Below are positions 1-6,934 of a DNA stretch of 13,486 bases, piece by piece; the stretch's first letter is position 1, and every line of letters starts with the position of its first letter. The DNA is from DASQFI01 sp050264575 (lineage in GTDB: Bacteria > Acidobacteriota > Vicinamibacteria > Vicinamibacterales > SCN-69-37): positions 1-13,486 of the forward strand of contig JBLNGH010000386.1 of NCBI GenBank assembly GCA_050264575.1, in the 5' to 3' direction. Below the pieces are notes generated by a model that was given only the letters and a program-made list of their open reading frames with translations, did not search any database and had not been told where the DNA came from. The translations under genes and the position numbers were made by a program.

Positions 1-3
1 TTT

Positions 4-67
4 GACCTCGGGTTTCGTTGTCAACGCGCTACGCACAGTCGAGATGCGACCCACGAAACCCGAAGTC
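4..67. repeat. Inverted repeat, 15-base arms
   Basis: The arm at 4-18 (GACCTCGGGTTTCGT) pairs with the arm at 53-67 at 14 of 15 positions, across a 34-base loop. The nearest gene in the window is the minus-strand phosphatase gene, whose stop is at 172, so this hairpin could lie in its 3' region or belong to whatever lies left of the window. There is no T-run, so a classical intrinsic terminator is not supported. Nothing else was recognised in 1-171. Confidence 0.4.
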
Positions 68-171
68 TTCAAGTCCTGACAATGGGGAGGAAAGTGCGGG
101 AGACGTTCCAAGCTTAGGACAGCGTCGCGCCCAGGTCGTCGGAAGTCCGTGAGCGTTCGGTCAGATTTCGG

Positions 172-1689
172 TCAGTCCCGCGCCGGCGCGGCGGCGCGCC
201 GCACGTCGTCTTCGGTAAACACCGCGAACACGAAGGGCTGGGCTTCGAGCGCGCGGGCCAGGTCGCGCAGGTTCAGGCCAAGTCCGCGCAGCCGTTCCAT
301 GTTGATGAAGATCTGCGCGTTCTCCGCTTCGTACGCGGTGACCAGCTGCTTCGCCTGCGGATCGAATTTCTGGTGCAGCAGGTCGACGAGTTCCGGACCC
401 GTGTGCCGGCGTTCGGGCGGAGCCGACGGCATGCCGTGATCCGCGGTCACGGCCAGCAGGTAGTCCTTCCGGACCTTCGCCTCGAGCGCCTGGATGATGC
501 GGGCGAGCTGGCGATCCATTTCGCCCAGCGCCAACCGCAGCTCGCGTGAATCGGGACCGTAGCGATGGCCGACGTAGTCCGCGCCCTTGGAGTTCAGCAG
601 CACGAGATCCGTCACGTCGTCCTGACCGAGCGGCTCGTGCTCGATCGCGGCCGTCATCGCGTCGGCTTCGAAGGGCGGGAACAGCGCCGAACGACGCACG
701 GCTGCCGGCGTGTCGATCGGATGGTCGAGCCACGTCTTGTTCGCCGACCACAACGTGCTGGCGTGTCGATCTTTCAAGTACGCGGGCAGCCGAAAGCAGT
801 CGTCATTCGACGCCCAGACACCCTTGGTCTCGTCGTAGGCCGCCATGAGGACCGGCACGCCGTTGGGCTGACACGCTCCGTGCCCGGCGAGCGGCGTCGC
901 GGCACGGCCGATGCTGCCCTGCGCGACAATCACCGCCCGGCCGGAGGTCGCGAACTGCCAGACGTCCGCGAGCGTCAGGGCCATCACCGCCTGCGGACGC
1001 ATGCCCGCATACAGCTCCACGCGCTCGCCGCGGGCGCGGTCGTAGAAATTGTTGCCGGTGATGCCGTGGAATCGCGGATCCGTGCCCGTCGCGATCGTGG
1101 TGTGGCCGACCGCCGTGTTCGAGGGCAGGACGTTCACTTGCGCATGGCTGAACCAGGCGCCGGTCCGGCGCAGCGCCGCGAGCGTCGGCATCGCGTCCGC
1201 ATAGCGATCGAGGTAATCGCGCCGGAACCCGTCCAGCACGATCAGAAAGACGACCTTTGGAGGCGTGAACCCCGCCCGCAGAATCGGCAGCACGCGTCCG
1301 GTGGCGGTCGTCGGCATCCGTACGCCAAGAGCGGCCGCGAGCGTCGGCGCGACGTCCTGCTGAGCGGCGGGCGCCGGATACGCGCCCGGTTTCACGGCGG
1401 GGCCCGCGAAGATCAGCGGAATGTCGACGTCGTACGGCCACGGCGATCCGTGCATGAACGTGACGTCCTCTTCCGGACGCGTGATGAAGTCGCCGTTTCG
1501 CGGCGCAATCATCAGCTGGCCGCTGCGGCCCGGAAAATACGCGCGCGCGAACATGTCCAGGATGTGCTGCCGCGTGGCCGCGTCGGTGGCGCGTCCCGCG
1601 CCGGCCGCCGGCGTCGTCTTCTGCTGCCCCAGCGCGCCGATCGACACACACACCGCGATCGCGACCGCCGCTCCGATGGTTCTCGCCAT
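172..1689 (-). CDS. Secreted alkaline-phosphatase-superfamily hydrolase, apparently circularly permuted
   Basis: The protein has 505 residues and a signal peptide (MARTIGAAVAIAVCVSIGALG, cleavage near residue 21), so it is probably periplasmic. The start at 1689 is chosen because GGGGGA lies 6 bases upstream and the signal peptide begins there; the frame is open back to 1797. It resembles type I phosphodiesterase / PafA-like phosphatases, zinc enzymes that hydrolyse phosphate esters. Visible candidate ligands are D153 (VLDGFRRD), nucleophile T192 (SNTAVGH), D371 and H375 (DYVGH), and D417-H418 (ADHG). The last zinc histidine, H80 in HGSPWPYDVDIPLIF, normally lies near the C terminus but here sits ahead of the catalytic core, together with the segment QDVAPTLAAALGV. 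The C terminus stops at TEDDVRRA, where ordinary members continue into that segment. The lysine of the phosphate-binding K-x-R motif appears missing, so the substrate may not be a simple phosphomonoester. Family assignment is firm; substrate is unknown. Confidence 0.88.
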   Translation of the reverse strand: MARTIGAAVAIAVCVSIGALGQQKTTPAAGAGRATDAATRQHILDMFARAYFPGRSGQLMIAPRNGDFITRPEEDVTFMHGSPWPYDVDIPLIFAGPAVKPGAYPAPAAQQDVAPTLAAALGVRMPTTATGRVLPILRAGFTPPKVVFLIVLDGFRRDYLDRYADAMPTLAALRRTGAWFSHAQVNVLPSNTAVGHTTIATGTDPRFHGITGNNFYDRARGERVELYAGMRPQAVMALTLADVWQFATSGRAVIVAQGSIGRAATPLAGHGACQPNGVPVLMAAYDETKGVWASNDDCFRLPAYLKDRHASTLWSANKTWLDHPIDTPAAVRRSALFPPFEADAMTAAIEHEPLGQDDVTDLVLLNSKGADYVGHRYGPDSRELRLALGEMDRQLARIIQALEAKVRKDYLLAVTADHGMPSAPPERRHTGPELVDLLHQKFDPQAKQLVTAYEAENAQIFINMERLRGLGLNLRDLARALEAQPFVFAVFTEDDVRRAAAPARD

Positions 1690-1803
1690 GTCGATCCCCC
1701 GGTGACGGGATCGTGCGCTGACCATGCTCGGCGCCGCAAGCAAAAATGGTTCGACAGAGGCCAACGGTGACTCTTTCAACACCGAGGTACGCGTCAAAGT
1801 TCT

Positions 1804-1878
1804 TCACCACGAAGAGCACGAAGGACACAAGATTTCCTTGAACAAACCTTCGTGGTCTTCGTGGCCTTCGTGGTGAAT
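1804..1878. repeat. Word palindrome A (ACGAAG type) in divergent intergenic region
   Basis: The arm starting at 1804 (TTCACCACGAAG, then AGCACGAAGGACA) pairs with the arm ending at 1878 (CTTCGTGGTCTTCGTGG, then CCTTCGTGGTGAA) across a short A/T-rich loop. Each arm is made of repeats of a roughly 9-base word, CCACGAAGR. It lies between the divergent phosphatase and YceI genes, so it is not a shared 3' terminator. Similar CCACGAAG strings recur in genomes of Acidobacteria, Planctomycetes and Verrucomicrobia (general knowledge). The rest of 1690-1963 holds only presumed promoters for the two genes; I could not identify clear hexamers. Confidence 0.75.
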
Positions 1879-1963
1879 GCTCGTCCGACAAGCGCTTCGT
1901 GACGAGTGAGGCCCCCGCATAGAATGGCGTCTGGCGCAGCACCTGCCGCGCATTGGGGTTGAT

Positions 1964-2653
1964 ATGTTGCCGAGAAGAATTCTCACCGCAGGTATCGTCT
2001 GTTTCGTGCTGGTCGCTGGGCCGGGCGCGTTGTCGTCTCTGGCCCAGACTCAGCAGGCGCCGCCGGCAGGCGGCCGTGCGGCCGCGCCACCACCGCCGGA
2101 CCCCAAGAAGCCGCACAAGCTCGAGATCACGACGCCGACCAAGGCGCGCTACAAGGTGACCGAACAGCTCGCGGGCATCAGCTTTCCGAGCGACGCAGTC
2201 GGCACGACGGAGGCGATCACCGGGGTGATCATCATCAACCCCGACGGCACGATTGCGCCCGAATCGAAAATCAGCGTCGATTTGAAGACGCTGACGAGCG
2301 ATCAGTCGCTCCGCGACGGCTACATCCAGCAGCGCACGCTCGAGACCGAGAAATTTCCGACGCTGGTGATCGTCCCCAAACGCGCGGTCGGCCTTCCCGC
2401 TCCCCTGCCCGCCGGCCAGCAGGCCCAGGCGGGATTCCAGATCATCGTGGACATGACGCTCCACGGCGTGACGAAGGAGACGACGTGGAACGTCGTCGCG
2501 ACCTTCGGCAACACGTCGGTGGGCGGCCGCGCGACGACCACGGTCCAGTTCGCGGATTTCAACATGACGAAGCCTTCGCTCGCCAGGCTTCTCAGTGTCG
2601 ACGACAAGATTCAATTGGAAATTGAGTTCAGGTGTACGCGAACTGCCATGTGA
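1964..2653 (+). CDS. Secreted YceI-like lipocalin-fold protein
   Basis: The product has 229 residues. Residues 1-28 form a signal peptide ending ALSSLAQ, followed by a proline/alanine-rich linker to about residue 50. The YceI domain spans roughly 52-222. Family hallmarks are RDGYIQQRTLETEKFPTL (usually RD..L....F....P), MTLHGVTKE in the second half, and a closing block FNMTKPSLARLLSVDDKI. YceI proteins are periplasmic beta-barrels that bind polyisoprenoid or other amphiphilic lipids; the physiological role of most members is unsettled. The ATG at 1964 follows GGGG with a spacer of about 5 bases. It is transcribed divergently from the phosphatase gene, with palindrome A between them. The domain is confidently recognised; the ligand is unknown. 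Confidence 0.9.
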   Translation: MLPRRILTAGIVCFVLVAGPGALSSLAQTQQAPPAGGRAAAPPPPDPKKPHKLEITTPTKARYKVTEQLAGISFPSDAVGTTEAITGVIIINPDGTIAPESKISVDLKTLTSDQSLRDGYIQQRTLETEKFPTLVIVPKRAVGLPAPLPAGQQAQAGFQIIVDMTLHGVTKETTWNVVATFGNTSVGGRATTTVQFADFNMTKPSLARLLSVDDKIQLEIEFRCTRTAM

Positions 2654-2665
2654 AAGAACGTTGTC

Positions 2666-2805
2666 GGTTCCGGGGTTCCGGGGTTCCGGAGTTCCGAAGT
2701 TCTCAAGAGATGGGTTCCGGAGTTCTGGTTCCGGAGCTTATTGCACGTTCGAATCTCGATCTCGAACCGCGGAACCAGGATCTTGAACCTCGGAACCCCG
2801 GAACC
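2666..2805. repeat. Word palindrome B (GGTTCCGG type)
   Basis: The 179-base gap between the YceI gene and the next gene is almost filled by this palindrome. The left half repeats GGTTCCGG / GTTCCGGA about every 8-9 bases; the right half repeats the complement (GGAACC, CGGAACCC). The outer arms 2666-2686 and 2785-2805 pair at 20 of 21 positions. An inner part (about 2703-2730 with 2757-2784) pairs imperfectly. Transcribed, it would form a stem of some 50 pairs. It begins 13 bases after the YceI stop codon and may act as an attenuator or mRNA 3' stabiliser, but this is inference. Confidence 0.85.
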
Positions 2806-2832
2806 GATCCGTTCCTTGAAACTTAAGAAAAG

Positions 2833-3333
2833 ATGGCAAGTTACGAGTGCTACCACTGCAAGCAGCGGGTCGAGGAAGGCGAGCCGCACGACTGCTGGAC
2901 GACGACGGAAGCGGCGCTGACGCGGGAGCTGCCGGAGGATTTGCAGGACGCCTGGGAGCGGCTGCGCGACACGGCCGCGTCGTTCGGCCCGCAGCGGATC
3001 TACGCGTCCCACAAGTCGATCATGTTCTCGCGCAAGGCGTGTTACTTCTTCGTCCGTCCGAAAATGACGGTGCTCGAAGTCTGCTTTTTCCTGGGGCGCA
3101 CGCTGAGGGGGCCGCAGGTGCGCCGCGCGATGCCGGCGTCGCGATCGAAAATCGCGCACATCGTGCACCTGAAGCATCGCGACGAAGTCGAAGCGCCGGT
3201 GACCGATTGGTTGAAGGAAGCGTACGACGTGTCCGACACGCTCGGCGCGCGATCCGCGGCCAGGCACCGGCCGCCACCTTCTACACGAAAACGAAAGCCG
3301 GCACGCGCACGAGCGCGGAAACGACGTGGGTAA
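2833..3333 (+). CDS. DUF5655-like protein with N-terminal Cys/His cluster
   Basis: The product has 166 residues with no signal peptide, so it is probably cytoplasmic. Residues 6-21 carry C-x2-C and H-x-C (CYHCKQRVEEGEPHDC), a short zinc-ribbon-like motif. Residues about 33-135 resemble DUF5655: a helix with LQDAWERLRD, then IYASHKSIMFSRKACYFFV, then LEVCFFLGR, and a closing DWLKEAYDVSD. The tail from about residue 140 is very basic (KRKPARARARKRR), which suggests nucleic-acid binding, but that is inference. No reaction is known for DUF5655. The ATG at 2833 is preceded by a weak purine run (AAGAAAAG). It follows the YceI gene on the same strand, but palindrome B separates them, so co-transcription is uncertain. 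Confidence 0.75.
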   Translation: MASYECYHCKQRVEEGEPHDCWTTTEAALTRELPEDLQDAWERLRDTAASFGPQRIYASHKSIMFSRKACYFFVRPKMTVLEVCFFLGRTLRGPQVRRAMPASRSKIAHIVHLKHRDEVEAPVTDWLKEAYDVSDTLGARSAARHRPPPSTRKRKPARARARKRRG

Positions 3334-3338
3334 CGCTC

Positions 3339-3432
3339 GAATCTGAAGATCTGGAGAACTGGGGATCTGAGGAGCTGAAGATCTCAGTTCCTCAGTTCCC
3401 CCAGATCCTCAGGTCACCAAATCCCCAGATTC
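3339..3432. repeat. Word palindrome C (GATCTGAGG type) between convergent genes
   Basis: The left half consists of GAATCTG, GATCTGG, GATCTGAGG and GCTGAAGATCT words; the right half is their imperfect complement and ends CCCCAGATTC at 3432. The outermost seven bases (GAATCTG and CAGATTC) pair perfectly, and the inner part pairs with small mismatches. It starts 6 bases after the stop of the plus-strand gene and ends on the stop codon (3431-3433) of the minus-strand gene, so it could serve as a two-way terminator or 3' end stabiliser. Confidence 0.82.
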
Positions 3433-3898
3433 ACCTGACAGCGGTTGCGGGGACGATCACTTCGTCGTGCTGCGGCGCCGGCGCATTCGCCTCAGCCGCC
3501 TTGGCCGCTTTCGACAGATCGTACGTGCCATGGATCTGCAGTCCCGACTGCTCGCTGGTGTCCCACACCTGGCACAACACGTAGTGTCCCGCCGCGTGAT
3601 CGAACGCGAACACGACCTCATCGGAGGTCGCCTTCGGATCTGGGCTCGCGCCAAGATCGTCTCCGATCATGAACGTGACTTGCCTGCTGGCGCGGTTTTC
3701 GAGCGTGAACAGGTTGTCTGCATTAGCGCTCTCGAGCGGCTCGAGCAGATAGGTGCCGGCCGGCATCAGCCGCTGTCCGGCCTGGAATGAAAACGTCGTC
3801 GTGAACCGGATCGGTTCGAACATCTGCGCGCGGGCGATCGCGGGCAGGCCCGGCACGAGCAACGCTGCTATCAGGCAGCTGCGAACGATGGACTTCAT
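3431..3898 (-). CDS. Small secreted protein, function unknown
   Basis: The product has 155 residues. The ATG at 3898 is chosen because AGGAG lies 7 bases upstream; a TTG two codons earlier is less likely. Residues 1-25 form a signal peptide ending PAIARAQ. The mature part is predicted mostly beta, with FSFQAGQRLMPAGTYLLEPL near residues 35-55 and TFMIGDD near 75, a style seen in small secreted acidobacterial proteins. No catalytic motif is visible and I do not recognise a named family with confidence. A direct repeat matching the one upstream of the neighbouring response regulator sits at -35 distance, so the gene is probably under that two-component system. The stop codon is embedded in palindrome C. 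Confidence 0.75.
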   Translation of the reverse strand: MKSIVRSCLIAALLVPGLPAIARAQMFEPIRFTTTFSFQAGQRLMPAGTYLLEPLESANADNLFTLENRASRQVTFMIGDDLGASPDPKATSDEVVFAFDHAAGHYVLCQVWDTSEQSGLQIHGTYDLSKAAKAAEANAPAPQHDEVIVPATAVR

Positions 3899-3942
3899 GG
3901 TCAATCTCCTTTTCGCCCTCTCTCCTGTGAGACGACTGGAGC

Positions 3943-3981
3943 GATTAAGAATGGGGGAATTCGGGATTAACTCTCATTAAT
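3943..3981 (-). promoter_or_regulatory. Putative response-regulator-activated promoter of the small secreted protein gene
   Basis: Read on the minus strand, TTAAT-GAGAG-TTAAT occupies 3966-3981, two half-sites 10 bases apart as OmpR/PhoB regulators bind. Then comes a spacer of about 16 bases and a -10-like CTTAAT at 3943-3948. This places the second half-site at the -35 position and predicts transcription starting near 3935, about 37 bases before the ATG. The half-sites lie within a 12-base perfect palindrome (CTCATTAATGAG, 3973-3984). The same repeat occurs at 6936-6951. Confidence 0.5.
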
Positions 3982-4050
3982 GAGGCTCTGAGGCCATGAG
4001 GCTCAAAGGCGCGCCTTGGACGCGACAAATCCGCTGCAGGTTCAGCAGGA

Positions 4051-4085
4051 GCGGACAGGGGTTGTTTCTCAAGCCCTGTCTCCGC
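4051..4085 (-). terminator. Possible terminator-like hairpin after the two-component operon
   Basis: GCGG-ACAGGG (4051-4060) pairs with CCCTGT-CTCCGC (4074-4085) with a two-base bulge and a 13-base loop. It lies about 45 bases past the stop of the STAS gene. No U-run follows on the minus strand, so it may only be a processing hairpin. The remaining 3905-4128 holds the promoter described above and nothing else I can support. Confidence 0.3.
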
Positions 4086-4128
4086 TGTCGTTGATTGAGG
4101 GGCCCAGCCAGGAGTAAAGACGGACAAC

Positions 4129-4434
4129 CTACGGGTCGAACACCGTCAGCAAATTGGTGAGGACGAGCACTTCATTGACGCGGCGGGTGACGTTGGCCAG
4201 CCGCATGACGCCGCCGCATTTTCGGACGGCCGCCAGCGCTTGAACGAGCTGGCCGATGCCCATACTGTCCACGTTCTTCACGCCGCCCAGATCGATGACG
4301 AAGCGTGCGTGGCCCAGCTGGATCGCGCTGCGAACCGAATCGGCCAGCGGCGAGCCCCACGCGTTCTTGAGTGTGAGGTCGCCGCTGACCAACAGCACGA
4401 TGACGTCCCCGTCGGTTCGTTGCTCGAGATCCAT
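4129..4434 (-). CDS. STAS-domain protein (anti-sigma-factor-antagonist-like)
   Basis: The product has 101 residues, a complete single STAS domain. The ATG at 4434 is preceded by GAGG with a 5-base spacer and lies 7 bases after the stop of the PEGA gene; longer upstream readings overlap that gene and do not look like STAS sequence. Visible blocks are VIVLLVSGDLTLKNA (beta strands and first helix), ARFVIDLGGVKNVDSMGIGQL, and VMRLANVTRRVNEVL. STAS proteins such as SpoIIAA bind anti-sigma kinases and are switched by phosphorylation of the second serine in DSSG. Here the motif is D56-S57-M58-G59, so the usual phosphoacceptor is methionine and the protein may be a constitutive or purely scaffolding form. 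It is the last gene of the two-component operon. Family call firm, role inferred. Confidence 0.85.
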   Translation of the reverse strand: MDLEQRTDGDVIVLLVSGDLTLKNAWGSPLADSVRSAIQLGHARFVIDLGGVKNVDSMGIGQLVQALAAVRKCGGVMRLANVTRRVNEVLVLTNLLTVFDP

Positions 4435-4441
4435 CGCATCC

Positions 4442-4810
4442 TCAATGGCCGCGGTGCTCCGGATTCGGGAGCGGAACCGGGGCGCTCTCTTCGCCGGCAC
4501 CGAGCCTGACCATATTCTCGTGCAACTTGAACGTCGAGTCCGGCCGGGCGTAGATGTTCTCACTGATCGTGCGATATCCCTCGAGATAGAGCGACACGAC
4601 GTGCCCACCCGGCGTCACGCGCAGCCGTCCGACGTCGCTGACGAGCCCCGCGTAGCATCCGTCGACGAAGACCTCGGCCTGTTTCGGCTCGACCTGCACG
4701 CGGATTTCGCTGGCCGGACGGCCGCCGGCGTACGGGTAGACCCAGGGCACGTAATACGGAGGCCAGAAGGGATCGTAGAACGGCGAGACGAAGCCCGCGC
4801 GCGTCACCAC
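4442..4810 (-). CDS. PEGA-domain protein
   Basis: The product has 122 residues. The PEGA domain spans about 34-100: EIRVQVEPKQAEVFVDG, then RLRVTPGGHVVSLYLEGY, the typical 'a P.gA.v.vDG ... l..G.H.v.l...GY' pattern. PEGA domains are small beta-sandwiches usually exposed in the cell envelope. The N terminus is rich in Pro, Tyr and Trp (FYDPFWPPYYVPWVYPY) with no obvious signal peptide or hydrophobic helix, so export is unclear. The start is GTG at 4810 (or the adjacent GTG at 4807), only 9 bases after the kinase stop. GAGG lies almost at the start, and coupling to kinase translation is likely. Domain recognised; function unknown. Confidence 0.8.
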   Translation of the reverse strand: MVTRAGFVSPFYDPFWPPYYVPWVYPYAGGRPASEIRVQVEPKQAEVFVDGCYAGLVSDVGRLRVTPGGHVVSLYLEGYRTISENIYARPDSTFKLHENMVRLGAGEESAPVPLPNPEHRGH

Positions 4811-4819
4811 CTCACCACA

Positions 4820-6226
4820 TCACAATTTCTCAGTTGTAGGCAGTATGACGGTGAAGGTCGAGCCTTCCCCCAGCCGGCTCTGAACCGTCACCTGTCCGCG
4901 GTGCTGCGCGACGATCCACTGCACCAGGCTGAGGCCGAGACCCGCGCCGGGCAGTGACGATGACCGCGCGGGATCGGCGCGAGAGAACCGCTCGAACACC
5001 CGCGGCAGATCGGCCGGCGACAAGCCGGCGCCGGTATCCTGCACGTCGATGCGCGCGCGATCGCCGGGACGCGACACGCGAACCGAGACCCGGCCGCCGG
5101 CAGGCGTGTACTTGAGTGCGTTGTCGAGAAGATTCAGCAGCAGCCGCTTCAGCCAGGCGGGATCGCCCTGGACGATGACGGCATCCACCGGCTCGCAGGA
5201 CAAGTCGATGGAGCGCGCCTCGGCGAGCGGCTGCAACTGATCGACCAGCGACGCCGCGAGTTGCCCCAGATCGACCGGTGCGACCGTCAGGCGAATCTGC
5301 CCCGCCTCGGCCCGCGCCAGCGTCAGGATCTGATCGATCAACCGGGTCAGGTGATCGATCTCCTCGATCTGGCTGCCGTACGCCTCCTGCCGCGCCGGGC
5401 TGATCCCCGGCTCGCGCAGCGCGAGCTCGATCTCGCCGCGCAGCGCCGCCAGCGGCGTCCGCAACTCGTGCGCGAGCGCCGAGCTGAACTGCCGCATCTC
5501 CACCACGGCGTGCTCGAGCCGATCGAGCGTTTCGTTGAACGCGACCGCGACGCCGTCCAGCTCGTCGCCCGCCCCGCGCACGGGCAGCCGCCGGTCGAGC
5601 GCGTTCACGTCGACCTGACGCGCCGAGGCTGCCAGACGCGAGAGCGGACGGAGCGCGAATCCGGAGAGCCACCACGCCGCAAATGCGCCGAGCACCACCG
5701 CGACCGGCACGCGCCACCAGAGGAGACCGCGGTACCTCTTCAGCGCCGCGTCCATCGGCGCCAGCGAGATGCCCACCTGCAGGAGGTACGTCCGGCCGTC
5801 CCGCAGCGTCCTGACGCTGTTCGACAGGCGCAGACGTCCGTACTCCGTCGTGATGTCGAAGGGATCCGGCCGGGCGCGAAACGCCTGAATCTCGCCGAGC
5901 GTGAGCTGCAGGCCCAGCGGCGCGATGGTGCCCGACGCCGCGGCGAGACGGCCGGTGGCGACGTCGTAGACCTGGTAGTACCGCGTCGCTTCATGGACGA
6001 ACACCGCCTGATCGTTGTCGCCGGCGTCGTAGACAATCGAGGCCGCATCCGCGCCGAATCGCAGATAGCCGTGCAGCCCGTCGGTCAGCTCCATCAGCCG
6101 CTCGGTCGCGTCGGCGTCGAGCCGGCGCGCGAGCACCTGGTAGGAGGTGAGGCTGAGTCCTGCGAGCAGCAGGCCAAACACGATCGCCGAGATCGTGGCG
6201 AGCCTGGCGCGCAGCGTCCGCATCAT
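4820..6226 (-). CDS. Membrane sensor histidine kinase (heavy-metal-sensor style)
   Basis: The product has 468 residues from ATG 6226, 8 bases after the regulator stop; a TTG at 6238 overlapping that stop is an alternative start. A first membrane helix lies at about 9-32, a periplasmic sensor region of about 135 residues follows, and a second helix lies at about 168-189, then a HAMP linker. The dimerisation/H-box is FSSALAHELRTPLAALRGE with phosphoacceptor H253. The ATPase domain shows the N box (LLNLLDNALKYTPAGG), G1 (DTGAGLSP), F box (FERFSRAD) and G2 (GAGLGLSL). It should autophosphorylate and pass phosphate to the regulator encoded just upstream. The architecture resembles CusS/IrlS-type metal sensors, but no metal-binding cluster is evident in the sensor region, so the signal is unknown. 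Confidence 0.95.
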   Translation of the reverse strand: MMRTLRARLATISAIVFGLLLAGLSLTSYQVLARRLDADATERLMELTDGLHGYLRFGADAASIVYDAGDNDQAVFVHEATRYYQVYDVATGRLAAASGTIAPLGLQLTLGEIQAFRARPDPFDITTEYGRLRLSNSVRTLRDGRTYLLQVGISLAPMDAALKRYRGLLWWRVPVAVVLGAFAAWWLSGFALRPLSRLAASARQVDVNALDRRLPVRGAGDELDGVAVAFNETLDRLEHAVVEMRQFSSALAHELRTPLAALRGEIELALREPGISPARQEAYGSQIEEIDHLTRLIDQILTLARAEAGQIRLTVAPVDLGQLAASLVDQLQPLAEARSIDLSCEPVDAVIVQGDPAWLKRLLLNLLDNALKYTPAGGRVSVRVSRPGDRARIDVQDTGAGLSPADLPRVFERFSRADPARSSSLPGAGLGLSLVQWIVAQHRGQVTVQSRLGEGSTFTVILPTTEKL

Positions 6227-6234
6227 GACGCGCG

Positions 6235-6918
6235 TCAAATCCCGGAGGCGGCTTCCGATGTCAGCACGTAGCCGACGCCGCGGACCGTACGGATGAGCGG
6301 CACGCCAAATCCCTTGTCGATCTTGTTCCTGAGCGAATTGATGTGCACCTCGACGACGTTGCTGACGCTGTCGAAGTGAATGTCCCAGACGTGCTCGATG
6401 ATGAGCGTCTTGGTCAGCGGGCGATCGGCGTTGCGCATCAGGAATTCGAGCAGCGCGTATTCCTTGGGCTTCAGGTCGATCGCCGTCCCGCCCCGCCGGA
6501 CCTTGCGGTGGATCGTGTCCATTTCGAGATCGGCGACGCGCAGCACGTTCTCGCGGGCGGCGCCGCGGCGCAGCAGCGCCCGGAGCCGCGCCGAGAGCTC
6601 GGCGAGCGCAAACGGCTTCGTCATGTAATCGTCGGCGCCGGCATCGAGACCCGCGACCCGCTCCTCGAGCGAGTCCCGGGCCGTCAGAATCAGCACCGGC
6701 AGCGACACTTTTCGCGCCCGGATGTCCCGCAGGACCTGGAAGCCCGATCGACCCGGCAGCATCAGGTCGAGTACCACGGCGTCGTAGTCGATGGCGCGGG
6801 CCTGCTCCCCCGCCTCCTCGCCATCGTTCAGCACGTCGACCGAGTACCCTTCCTGCGCGAGACCAGTCTGAATGAAGCTGGCGACCTTCCGGTCGTCCTC
6901 AATCACGAGGACGCGCAT
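6235..6918 (-). CDS. OmpR/PhoB-family response regulator (CusR-like)
   Basis: The product has 227 residues. The ATG at 6918 is preceded by GGGAG with a 5-base spacer; an in-frame ATG at 6930 overlaps this ribosome site and is less likely. The receiver domain (1-120) has acidic pocket E7/D8, phosphoacceptor D51 (VVLDLMLPG), T79 and K101 (MTKPF). The winged-helix DNA-binding domain (about 125-222) contains LKPKEYALLEFLM and the recognition-helix region FDSVSNVVEVHINSLRNKI, followed by TVRGVGYVL. It resembles CusR/CopR-type regulators, which often control metal or drug efflux operons. This fits the efflux-protein remnant lying just upstream on the same strand. It is the first gene of an operon with the kinase, PEGA and STAS genes. 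Confidence 0.95.
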   Translation of the reverse strand: MRVLVIEDDRKVASFIQTGLAQEGYSVDVLNDGEEAGEQARAIDYDAVVLDLMLPGRSGFQVLRDIRARKVSLPVLILTARDSLEERVAGLDAGADDYMTKPFALAELSARLRALLRRGAARENVLRVADLEMDTIHRKVRRGGTAIDLKPKEYALLEFLMRNADRPLTKTLIIEHVWDIHFDSVSNVVEVHINSLRNKIDKGFGVPLIRTVRGVGYVLTSEAASGI

Positions 6919-6934
6919 GGCAGCTCCCATTCTG

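Noticed and set aside
803..2614. Long open frame on the minus strand (603 residues)
   Set aside because: Its translation is Arg/Ala-rich, has no domain, and runs through the phosphatase gene in another frame and antisense to the YceI gene; a typical high-GC shadow.
2660..2810. CRISPR-like look of the repeated GGTTCCGG words
   Set aside because: The units are 8-9 bases with no spacers of constant length and they form one palindrome; no cas genes are near.
3945..4127. Small minus-strand open frame of 60 residues between the STAS gene and the small secreted protein gene
   Set aside because: It overlaps the regulatory repeat and hairpin region, has no clear ribosome site and no recognisable sequence features.
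4435..4608. N-terminal extension of the STAS protein by 58 residues
   Set aside because: The extension is Arg/Ser-rich, overlaps the PEGA gene in another frame, and an ATG with a good ribosome site exists at 4434.
5261..6271. Plus-strand open frame (336 residues) opposite the histidine kinase gene
   Set aside because: Low-complexity Arg-rich translation, antisense to a kinase with all catalytic boxes present.
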